Shown in pieces: positions 50,848-58,342 of a stretch of 64,000 nucleotides of DNA. The notes below the pieces were generated by a model. It saw nothing but the letters and a program-made list of their open reading frames with translations, had not been told where the DNA came from and did no database searches. The stretch's first letter is position 1. Every line of letters starts with the position of its first letter. The stretch spans positions 1,116,001 to 1,180,000 of the forward strand of contig NZ_FOBG01000001.1 in the NCBI RefSeq assembly GCF_900109645.1, read 5' to 3'. The stretch comes from Duganella sp. CF402 (GTDB lineage: Bacteria > Pseudomonadota > Gammaproteobacteria > Burkholderiales > Burkholderiaceae_D). The translations under genes were made by a program, and so were the position numbers.

Positions 50848-53337
50848 ATGAAGCTCAAACACAGCTTGGCGCTGCTGACGGCAGCGCTATGGATGCCGCT
50901 CGCCTGTACAGCGGAAAACTACCACTGGGATTCGGTCGCCATCGGTGGTGGCGGCTACGTAACGGGGATCATTCCCAGTAAAACTGAACGCGGCGTGGTG
51001 TATGCGCGCACCGATGTCGGCGGCGCCTACCGATGGGACGCAAACAACGCACGCTGGATCGCATTGAACGACTGGATCGGCGAGGCGGATATCGGCTTGC
51101 TCGGCATCGAGTCGCTGGCAGTCGATCCACGCAACGCGGCCAATATCTATCTGCTTGCCGGTACCAGCTACTTCAGCGGCGGCAAGACCGCCATCCTCCA
51201 TTCCACCGACTACGGCAAGACCTTCACCGTGACCGACGTGAGCGCGCAGTTCAAGGCGCACGGCAATGGCATGGGGCGGCAGAACGGCGAACGGCTGCAA
51301 GTCGATCCCGGATCCAGCAATGTGCTGTACGTGGGCACGCGCCGCAATGGCTTGTTCAAGAGTGTGGACTCCGGCGCGACATGGAACCGTGTGGCCGGGC
51401 TGGATGTGACCACCACGCCGAATGATAACGGCATCAACTTCGTGCTGCCGGATCCGTCCAGCGTGAGCGGCGGCGTGGCGAAACGTATCTTCGTCGGCGT
51501 GTCGCGCTTTGCTTCGGCTGGCCCTAACCTGTACTTCAGTGCCGACGGCGGCGCCACCTTCACTGCGGTGAAAGGCGGGCCAGGCGCCAGCTTGATGCCG
51601 CAGCGCGCGGCCATCTCGTCCAAGGGCAAGCTGTATGTCACCTATGCCAACGGCGCGGGGCCGCATCCGGTCGACGGCGAGCCGATGGACAATGGCCAGA
51701 TTTGGGAATACAACGCGGTGGGCGGCAACTGGGTCAACATCACGCCGGCTGGGCTGGCACGGCCTTTCGGCGGCATTAGCGTGGACCCTGCCAATCCCAA
51801 GCATCTGGTGGCATCGACCATCAACACATGGATGCAGCAAGGCGCCAACGCATATGGCGACCGCATCCTGACTTCCCTCGATGCCGGCCGCACGTGGACC
51901 GATGTGGTGGCGCGCGGCTTCGCGCTGGACAGTGGCGGTGCGAGCTGGATCACCAACGGCGCCTCCATCCACTGGGCTGGCTCGATTGAGTTCGATCCGT
52001 TCGATACCAAAAAAGCGTGGGTCGGCTCGGGCAACGGCTTGTTCAAGACCGCAGATATCGATGCGCCCACCACCACCTGGAACTTCAACGTCGCCGGGCT
52101 GGAAGAAACCGTGCCGTTCAACTTTGAGACGGTTCCGGATGGCCCGCTGGTATCGACCATCGGCGACTTCGATGGTTTCGTGAACGCAGATCCAGCGCAG
52201 TACGGCGTGCAGCACAACCCTCAAATGGGCACCACCAGCGGCCTGGCGATCGCGCCGCAAGATGGCCGTATCATGGCGCGCGCCGGTTCATCGCTGTACT
52301 ACTCGATCAACGGCGGCGCCAGCTGGAACAAGTCGGCTTCGTTCAACGGCTCGCAAGGTCAGCTGGCCTTGTCGGCCGATGGCTACGTGCTGCTGCACAG
52401 CCCCGCCAATTCGTCGACCAGCTATCGCTCCACCAACTACGGCGGCAGCTGGACGCCAATTGCCGGACTGGCGATCAACAACGCTCGCCCGGTGGCCGAT
52501 CCGGTTAATCCCAACAAATTCTATGCCTACGACGGTGGCAGCCTGCTGGCCAGCGTGGATGGCGGCGCGAGCTTTGTGGCCAAGGGCAATCCCGGTGCTG
52601 GCGGATCGAACATCATCCGCCTCGCTCCCGGACGGGAAGGGGACGTGTGGGTTTGCCTGAACGGCGGCGGCTTGACGCGCTCCACCGACTCCGGCGCCAC
52701 TTTCACCAAGATCGCCAGCGTGAACCAGTGCGGCGGCATCGGCTTCGGCAAGGCCGCGCCGGACGCCAGCTATCCAGCGTTGTATATGCTGGGCGCCGTG
52801 GGCAGCACCCGTGGCGTGCTGCGCTCGATCGACGCCGGCGCAACGTGGGTGCGCGTCAACGATGACGCTCACCAGTACGGCGGCAGCGGCAACGCGCACA
52901 TGATTAACGGCGACCTGAATGTGTTTGGCCGGGTGTACATGAGCACCGCCGGGCGTGGCATCGCTTACGGCAGCGTGGCGGCTGAGGGGGACGTGGCCGT
53001 CACGCCGGTCACCGCCGCTCCACCGACCAGCACAGAACCGGTAAACCAATGCAGCTACGTGGTGACGGCGTCCTGGAACGGCGGCTACAACGCGGCAGTA
53101 CGCATCACGAACAATCGCAGCACAGTGATCAGCGGCTGGTCCGTCACTTGGACCTATACAGACAACTCAGTCGTACAAGGGTACTGGAACGCCGCCGTTA
53201 CAGGCAGCAGCCCGACCTATACAGCGGTGCCGAACCAGAGCTGGAACCACGACATTTATCCGGGCAATACCGTGGAATTCGGCATGACGGTGAGCGGCTC
53301 GGCCATTCCGGTAGTGACCGGCGACGTTTGCAACTGA
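50848..53337 (+). CDS. GH74 xyloglucanase with C-terminal CBM2
   Basis: 829 residues from ATG 50848. Signal peptide (HSLALLTAALWMPLACTAEN). The GH74 double beta-propeller begins VAIGGGGYVTGIIPSKTERG with the family segment TDVGGAYRWDANN and repeats of Asp-box type (HSTDYGKTFT; KSVDSGATWN; RSTDSGATFTK; RSIDAGATWV). A family 2 carbohydrate-binding module occupies about 733-829 (VTASWNGGYNAAVRITNN; ISGWSVTWTYT). It would cut xyloglucan outside the cell while bound to cellulose. A GH5 gene follows 16 bases later. Confidence 0.92.
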   Translation: MKLKHSLALLTAALWMPLACTAENYHWDSVAIGGGGYVTGIIPSKTERGVVYARTDVGGAYRWDANNARWIALNDWIGEADIGLLGIESLAVDPRNAANIYLLAGTSYFSGGKTAILHSTDYGKTFTVTDVSAQFKAHGNGMGRQNGERLQVDPGSSNVLYVGTRRNGLFKSVDSGATWNRVAGLDVTTTPNDNGINFVLPDPSSVSGGVAKRIFVGVSRFASAGPNLYFSADGGATFTAVKGGPGASLMPQRAAISSKGKLYVTYANGAGPHPVDGEPMDNGQIWEYNAVGGNWVNITPAGLARPFGGISVDPANPKHLVASTINTWMQQGANAYGDRILTSLDAGRTWTDVVARGFALDSGGASWITNGASIHWAGSIEFDPFDTKKAWVGSGNGLFKTADIDAPTTTWNFNVAGLEETVPFNFETVPDGPLVSTIGDFDGFVNADPAQYGVQHNPQMGTTSGLAIAPQDGRIMARAGSSLYYSINGGASWNKSASFNGSQGQLALSADGYVLLHSPANSSTSYRSTNYGGSWTPIAGLAINNARPVADPVNPNKFYAYDGGSLLASVDGGASFVAKGNPGAGGSNIIRLAPGREGDVWVCLNGGGLTRSTDSGATFTKIASVNQCGGIGFGKAAPDASYPALYMLGAVGSTRGVLRSIDAGATWVRVNDDAHQYGGSGNAHMINGDLNVFGRVYMSTAGRGIAYGSVAAEGDVAVTPVTAAPPTSTEPVNQCSYVVTASWNGGYNAAVRITNNRSTVISGWSVTWTYTDNSVVQGYWNAAVTGSSPTYTAVPNQSWNHDIYPGNTVEFGMTVSGSAIPVVTGDVCN

Positions 53338-53353
53338 ACGAGGGAACCACAAT

Positions 53354-55321
53354 ATGAAGAACTTCCTGATCGGCTTACTCATGAGCGCCGGCCTGCTGCT
53401 GGCAACGCAGGCGCAATCCGCAGCGGTGGACTTTGAAGACTTGCATGCGGACGGCGACCTGACCGCACTGACCAGCCAATACGCTGGCCTGAACTGGGGT
53501 GAGGACTGGTACTACGGCGACACCACGGTCGAAGGTTACGGCAACGCCGCGCATTCCGGCGCGTCCTACGTCACCAACGGCTACGGCGTGGACAACCTCG
53601 CGGTCAGCAGCGCCAGCGGCTTCAATTTTGCTGGCGCATGGTTCGCCGCGCCGAACACGAATGGCGCGGTGGCCAGCTGGATCAACATTACCGCCTATGA
53701 TGCGGCTAACCACGTAATCGGCAGCACCGGCAATGTCAGCATCGGTTCAAGCTACCAATGGATTGCCGCAAACTTCAGCAACGTCGCACGACTCAACATC
53801 ACCCGCGACGACGGCTGGTTCGTGATGGACGACTTTACGCTGGCAAGCGCGGTGCCGGAGCCTGGCAGTGTCCTGATGCTGCTGGCCGGATTGGCCGTGC
53901 TGGCGGTTACCGCGCGCAAGCGGCTGGCGGCGCGGCTGATGTTGCCGCTCGCTGCGGCCGGGCTGTTGATGGCGACTGGCGGCACGGCGCAGGCGCAAAG
54001 CTGCGGCACCGGCGCGGGCGCCACGGTGTGCCTTAGCGCCGCCGGTTCATCCGATAACATCAAGCTGACATGGACCGTCAGCGGCACGGTCACCGGCGTG
54101 CAAATCTACCGTGATACTGACAGCGACGCCAACGGCCGTACCCGCATCGCCATCCCAAGCGCTACAGCCACCACCTACACTGACACCACGCCGACGCTCG
54201 GCGTGCCTTATTGGTATTGGGTCAAATTCACCACCAGCTCGGGCAGCGGCAATTCCGGCTCCGCCACGGCGGTGCGCGTGGGCGTTATCCGCAGCCTGAC
54301 CAGCGTACAGCTGTCGGCGCAGATGTCGCCAGGCTGGAATCTCGGGAACTCGCTGGAAGCCATCGGCGGCGAAACCGCGTGGGGCAATCCGCCAGCCAAC
54401 CAGACCTTGTTCAACGCGGTGAAGGCGGCCGGCTTCAAGACCGTGCGCATTCCGCTGTCGTGGACCCAGTACGCCGATGCCAACTACAACATCAGCGCCA
54501 GCTGGATGGCGCGCGTGAAGGAAGTGGTGGACGCGGCCCGCAGCGCCGGTTTGTACGTCATCATCAATGTGCACTGGGACGGCGGCTGGCTGCAGCCAAC
54601 CTACGCCGCGCAATCCGCTGCCAACGCGCGGCTGGCCAAGTTCTGGACGCAGATCGCTAACACCTTCAAATACTACGATGACTACCTGCTGTTCGCCGGG
54701 ACCAATGAGGTGATGGTGACGGACGTGTACTCCGCGCCGACGGCGGAAAACATCGCCGTGCAAAACGGTTTCAATCAAGTGTTCGTGAACACCGTGCGCG
54801 GCACCGGCAGCAACAACGCCCAGCGCCACCTGGTGGTACAGGGCTACAACACCAACATCGACTACACCTACGCGACCAACACGGTGCCGTCCGACAGCGC
54901 GGCCAACCGCCTGATGATGGAGGTGCACTTCTACGATCCGTACAACTTCACGCTCAACACCAACAGCACGATCTGGCAGTGGGGTTCCATCGCTACGGAT
55001 AGCACGGCTACGGAGACCTGGGCCAACGAATCCTACGTCGATGCCCAGTTCCAGAAAATGAAGACGCGCTTCATCGACAAAGGTGTGGCGGTGATCCTGG
55101 GTGAGTACGCTGCCAGCCTGCGCACCGAGTACGACTCGGCTGGCAAATACCGCCAGTACTGGGACCAGTACATCACCAAGTCAGCTTACCAGCGCGGTTT
55201 GGTGCCGGTGTACTGGGACAATGGCCCGACCACCAACCATCAATCGGGACTGTTCAACCGGTCCACCGGTGCACAGGCTTACCCGGCGGTGATCACGGCC
55301 ATCGTCAACGCTGCCAAATAG
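53354..55321 (+). CDS. PEP-CTERM protein fused in frame to a GH5 cellulase
   Basis: 655 residues. Residues 1-166: signal peptide (LIGLLMSAGLLLATQAQSAA) and a beta-rich secreted domain. Residues 167-190: PEP-CTERM sorting signal VPEPGSVLMLLAGLAVLAVT with ARKR. Residues about 196-215: a second signal-like leader (MLPLAAAGLLMATGGTAQAQ). Then a fibronectin-III-like domain (about 217-312) and a GH5 endoglucanase (about 318-655) with acid/base E452 (GTNEVM), nucleophile E584 (LGEYAAS) and VHWDGGW. An internal ATG at 53939 could start a separate GH5 protein, but has no clear ribosome site. Such fusion is very unusual. Confidence 0.85.
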   Translation: MKNFLIGLLMSAGLLLATQAQSAAVDFEDLHADGDLTALTSQYAGLNWGEDWYYGDTTVEGYGNAAHSGASYVTNGYGVDNLAVSSASGFNFAGAWFAAPNTNGAVASWINITAYDAANHVIGSTGNVSIGSSYQWIAANFSNVARLNITRDDGWFVMDDFTLASAVPEPGSVLMLLAGLAVLAVTARKRLAARLMLPLAAAGLLMATGGTAQAQSCGTGAGATVCLSAAGSSDNIKLTWTVSGTVTGVQIYRDTDSDANGRTRIAIPSATATTYTDTTPTLGVPYWYWVKFTTSSGSGNSGSATAVRVGVIRSLTSVQLSAQMSPGWNLGNSLEAIGGETAWGNPPANQTLFNAVKAAGFKTVRIPLSWTQYADANYNISASWMARVKEVVDAARSAGLYVIINVHWDGGWLQPTYAAQSAANARLAKFWTQIANTFKYYDDYLLFAGTNEVMVTDVYSAPTAENIAVQNGFNQVFVNTVRGTGSNNAQRHLVVQGYNTNIDYTYATNTVPSDSAANRLMMEVHFYDPYNFTLNTNSTIWQWGSIATDSTATETWANESYVDAQFQKMKTRFIDKGVAVILGEYAASLRTEYDSAGKYRQYWDQYITKSAYQRGLVPVYWDNGPTTNHQSGLFNRSTGAQAYPAVITAIVNAAK

Positions 55322-55322
55322 T

Positions 55323-55958
55323 TCACCAGGCCAGCACGCGCGGCCCGATCAGCGCGCCGACCGCCGCAGGAATGAGCATGCCGAGCAAGTACCAGAAGCC
55401 GACAAAGACGATGCTCAGTTCCGGGCAGTGCAGGCAGTAGACGGCGGCGGCAGCCGCGCCGGCCGCAAATCCCGCCGCCGCGCCGGCGGTGCGCAGCCGT
55501 GTTGGGGTGCGCGAACGCATGATGGCCAGCATGGAGGCGAACAGCGGAATGGAGATCAGGGCGATCAGCACAGGGCAGTAGCGCCAGGTGCTGCCCCAGA
55601 ACAGGGCCGCGCGCGTTTCGGGCGCGGCCTGTGACAAGACCACGGCGCTGGTCAGCCAGATTGCCAGCACTGGTGCGCCGAGGTAGAACGGCAGAGCGTT
55701 GGTGCGCGCGCCCGGTATCGACAGGCGCCGTACCGCGACCCAGCCGGCTGCGGCTAAGGCGAGGGAGAACACTAATTTGCTCCAGAACGCCGGCCAGGTC
55801 AGCTCTTCCAGCAGATTGGGGCGCACGCCCAGCAGCACCAGCAGCAGTGCGAAGCTGGCCAGCAGGCCGCCAGCCAGCAGAGGCAGGAAGCCGGTACGGC
55901 GCGATGGCGGCGTATCCGCACCGGCGGCCAGCATATCGATCAAATCATCAGTCTTCAT
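55323..55958 (-). CDS. nrsF: NrsF family anti-sigma factor (DUF1109)
   Basis: 211 residues: a short cytoplasmic N-terminus (MKTDDLIDMLAAGADTPP) and six hydrophobic helices, with paired Cys in YCLHCPELSIVF characteristic of NrsF. NrsF proteins hold SigF-type ECF factors at the inner membrane and release them on oxidative or chlorine stress, the cysteines being needed in Caulobacter. The ATG overlaps the sigF stop (ATGA), so the two are co-translated. It lies one base after the GH5 gene in convergent orientation. Confidence 0.86.
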   Translation of the reverse strand: MKTDDLIDMLAAGADTPPSRRTGFLPLLAGGLLASFALLLVLLGVRPNLLEELTWPAFWSKLVFSLALAAAGWVAVRRLSIPGARTNALPFYLGAPVLAIWLTSAVVLSQAAPETRAALFWGSTWRYCPVLIALISIPLFASMLAIMRSRTPTRLRTAGAAAGFAAGAAAAAVYCLHCPELSIVFVGFWYLLGMLIPAAVGALIGPRVLAW

Positions 55959-56527
55959 TTCTCTTCTCGCATTAAGGCCGCCAATGTCTTCAGGCCGCGG
56001 TGGACCGATACCTTGACAGCCGCTTCCGACATGTCCAATAGCTGCGCCGCTTCGCGCATGGATAGGCCATCCAGCTTGGTGTGGACGATGGCCTCGCGCT
56101 GCTTTTCCGGCAGCGCGGCCAGCAGTGTCGCGACGTCGCGCCGTGCATCGCCGGCTTCCTGGTCGGCGCTGGAAAACAGCGCATCTTCATCATCGAGCGG
56201 CAGAAGCATGCTGTCCTGCCGTGCGTGCCGCCGCAGCCAGTCGATCAATTTATAGCGCGCGATGGCGTAAATCCACGCCGTCACCGGTAAGCCGGTGTCG
56301 TAACTCTGGCGCTGGTTGTGGATCGCCAGCAGCGATTCCTGTACCAGATCCTCCACCTGATCCGGCCACGCAACCAGGCGCCGTCGCAGGAAAGCACGCA
56401 AATACGGCGCGGTCGCCTTTAAAAAGCCGCGATATGCCGTCGCGTCGCCATCCAGCCCTTGCAAGAACAGGGCGTGCAGGCGCAACTCGGTATGGTGCAA
56501 GGGACTATGCTCAGTTATTCGTTCCAT
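55955..56527 (-). CDS. sigF: ECF sigma factor, SigF type
   Basis: 190 residues. Region 2 FLRRRLVAWPDQVEDLVQES and VTAWIYAIARYKLIDWLRR, and region 4 LPEKQREAIVHTKLDGLSMR followed by helix-turn-helix AAQLLDMSEAAVKVSVHRGL. Paired with nrsF. It probably directs RNA polymerase to GTAAC-type promoters such as 56574-56601, which controls the divergent yedZ1-yedY1-mrpX genes. Confidence 0.88.
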   Translation of the reverse strand: MERITEHSPLHHTELRLHALFLQGLDGDATAYRGFLKATAPYLRAFLRRRLVAWPDQVEDLVQESLLAIHNQRQSYDTGLPVTAWIYAIARYKLIDWLRRHARQDSMLLPLDDEDALFSSADQEAGDARRDVATLLAALPEKQREAIVHTKLDGLSMREAAQLLDMSEAAVKVSVHRGLKTLAALMREEK

Positions 56528-56573
56528 TGGCGTCGTTGGTAACAGCCTCTAAAAATTATTTTTGCATGACGCT

Positions 56574-56601
56574 GTAACTATTTTGTCCATCACAGCGAAT
56601 T
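56574..56601 (+). promoter_or_regulatory. SigF-type ECF promoter of yedZ1-yedY1-mrpX
   Basis: GTAACT (56574-56579), exactly 16 bases, then CGAATT (56596-56601), the pattern described for SigF regulons (GTAACC-N16-CGAA). The yedZ1 ATG is 35 bases further. Confidence 0.65.
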
Positions 56602-56635
56602 ACCTGGCACTGTCTCTCCAAACAGGTGATGCGCA

Positions 56636-57271
56636 ATGAAACCTTCTGATTCGCGGCTGAATGATATGCCGGCTGTGGCCAGCAAGTCAAAACTAGTCCA
56701 TCCAGCATGGCTACGATGCATGCATTGGCTGAACGCCATTGCGGTGGTGATACTGGTCACCAGCGGCTGGCGCATTTACAACGCTACCGGCTTTCTGGGC
56801 TTCAGCATCCCGCGCAGCATTACGCTGGGCGGCTGGCTGGGCGGGGCCTTGCAATGGCACTTCGCGGCGATGTGGCTGCTGACGGCCAACGGCGCCTTGT
56901 ATTTGCTGACTAACCTGCTGTCCGGACGTTTGCGCAGCCAGTTCTTCCCCATCTCGCCGAAACAGCTACTGCTCGACTTGAGCGCAGCGCTGAAGGGCAA
57001 GCTGTCGCACGCAGATCCGCGTCACTACAACAGTGTACAGCGTCTCGCCTACATCTTCGTGATGCTGGATTGCCTGCTGCTGGTGCTCTCCGGGCTGGTG
57101 CTGTGGAAGTCGGTGCAGTTTCCGCTGCTGCGTGAATGCCTGGGCGGCTACGAGGGCGCGCGATACATCCATTTCTATGCAATGTCCGCGCTATGCGCTT
57201 TCGTCGTCGTTCATGTGGTGATGGTGGCACTGGTGCCGCGTACCCTGTTGGCCATGCTGCGCGGTCATTAA
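56636..57271 (+). CDS. yedZ1: Cytochrome b-type membrane protein, YedZ1-like
   Basis: 211 residues with four membrane helices of the Ni,Fe-hydrogenase-type cytochrome b family. Heme-ligand His candidates are in WLRCMHWLNAIAVVILV, ALQWHFAAMWLL and YIHFYAMSALCAFVVVHVVM. It probably passes quinol electrons to the Tat-exported YedY1. It is first in the SigF-controlled operon; yedY1 follows after 15 bases. Confidence 0.84.
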   Translation: MKPSDSRLNDMPAVASKSKLVHPAWLRCMHWLNAIAVVILVTSGWRIYNATGFLGFSIPRSITLGGWLGGALQWHFAAMWLLTANGALYLLTNLLSGRLRSQFFPISPKQLLLDLSAALKGKLSHADPRHYNSVQRLAYIFVMLDCLLLVLSGLVLWKSVQFPLLRECLGGYEGARYIHFYAMSALCAFVVVHVVMVALVPRTLLAMLRGH

Positions 57272-57286
57272 CCATCGGGACCTGCC

Positions 57287-58063
57287 ATGAAACTAAAACG
57301 TGAGATTATCCTGCCGGGCGATGGTGACCTGATGCTGACGGATGCGATCAAACGCCTTGCCCAGCCGTCGCGCCGCGCCTTCCTGCAGCGCAGCCTGACG
57401 CTGGGCGGCCTGAGTCTCCTGACCGGGTGCGCCACGGATGACGCGGACAGCATCGAGCAAGCGCTGACGAGCATCTCGCGCTTGAATGACCGCGCCCAGG
57501 CTTGGCTGTTTGATCCCAACCGCCTGGCGCCGACTTACCCGGCCAGCTTGATCACGCGGCCGTTTCCGTTCAACGCCTATTACGAAGAAGATGAAGTGCG
57601 CGAGGTTGACGGCAGCGCGTGGCGGCTGGAGCTGAGCGGCTTGATCGCCGATCGCAAGCCGTGGACGCTGGAGCAGTTGCGCGCCATGCCGCAGCAGTCG
57701 CAGATCACGCGGCACATCTGCGTGGAAGGCTGGAGCGCCATCGGCCATTGGGGCGGTGTGCCGTTCGCGCAGTTCCTGCGCCGCGTGGGCGCGGACCTGA
57801 GCGCGAAGTACGTCGGCTTCAAATGCGCCGACGATTATTTTACCAGCATCGACATGGCGACCGCGCTGCATCCGCAAACGCTGATGGCGCTCACCTACGA
57901 CGGCGAGACGCTGCCGCCGCGTTACGGTTACCCGATGAAGCTACGCATGCCGACTAAGCTCGGCTACAAGAATCCCAAGCACGTGCAAGCCATTTTTGTC
58001 ACCAATACCTACTCTGGCGGCTACTGGGAAGACCAGGGGTATAACTGGTTCGGCGGCAGCTGA
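57287..58063 (+). CDS. yedY1: YedY1-like periplasmic molybdopterin methionine sulfoxide reductase
   Basis: 258 residues of the sulfite-oxidase/MsrP fold. The N-terminus bears a Tat motif SRRAFLQRSL (28-37) and a hydrophobic stretch. The molybdenum Cys is C145 in QITRHICVEGWSAIGHWGGV, and the C-terminal GYPMKLRMPTKLGYKNPKHV fits the family. It would reduce oxidised methionine with electrons from YedZ1. The hydrophobic stretch contains LLTGCATDD, resembling a lipobox, so it might be a Tat lipoprotein. Confidence 0.86.
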   Translation: MKLKREIILPGDGDLMLTDAIKRLAQPSRRAFLQRSLTLGGLSLLTGCATDDADSIEQALTSISRLNDRAQAWLFDPNRLAPTYPASLITRPFPFNAYYEEDEVREVDGSAWRLELSGLIADRKPWTLEQLRAMPQQSQITRHICVEGWSAIGHWGGVPFAQFLRRVGADLSAKYVGFKCADDYFTSIDMATALHPQTLMALTYDGETLPPRYGYPMKLRMPTKLGYKNPKHVQAIFVTNTYSGGYWEDQGYNWFGGS

Positions 58064-58105
58064 ACTTTTTCTCTCTTAATTCTCTTAATTTACGAAGGAA
58101 CCATC

Positions 58106-58318
58106 ATGAAAAAAATCGCCATCGCACTGATCGCCGCATGCCTGTCCATGTCTGTCTACGCGCAGGACGGTATGAAGAAGGAGCCAGCCAAGGAAGACGC
58201 CATGCACAAGGACAAAATGGGCAAGGACAAGATGAAGAAGGACGGTATGAAGAAAGACGAAATGAAAAAGGACGAGATGAAGAAAGATGAAATGAAGAAG
58301 GACGACATGAAGAAATAG
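58106..58318 (+). CDS. mrpX: Methionine-rich periplasmic MxKDx-repeat peptide, MrpX-like
   Basis: 70 residues. Signal peptide KIAIALIAACLSMSVYAQ, then a mature part of about 50 residues consisting of MKKDx units (MKKDGMKKDEMKKDEMKKDE) with nine methionines and very high Lys/Asp content. This matches the pentapeptide MxKDx family and the methionine-rich MrpX of the SigF/NrsF hypochlorite response, which acts as a sacrificial methionine sink regenerated by YedY1. Ribosome site GAAGGAA precedes the ATG. Confidence 0.82.
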   Translation: MKKIAIALIAACLSMSVYAQDGMKKEPAKEDAMHKDKMGKDKMKKDGMKKDEMKKDEMKKDEMKKDDMKK

Positions 58319-58342
58319 TCGTCCCTCTTCAAGCAAGCTACA

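Noticed and set aside
58106..58318. MKKDx repeat read as a simple-sequence artefact
   Set aside because: A signal peptide, ribosome site and operon position next to yedY1 support a real methionine-rich peptide.
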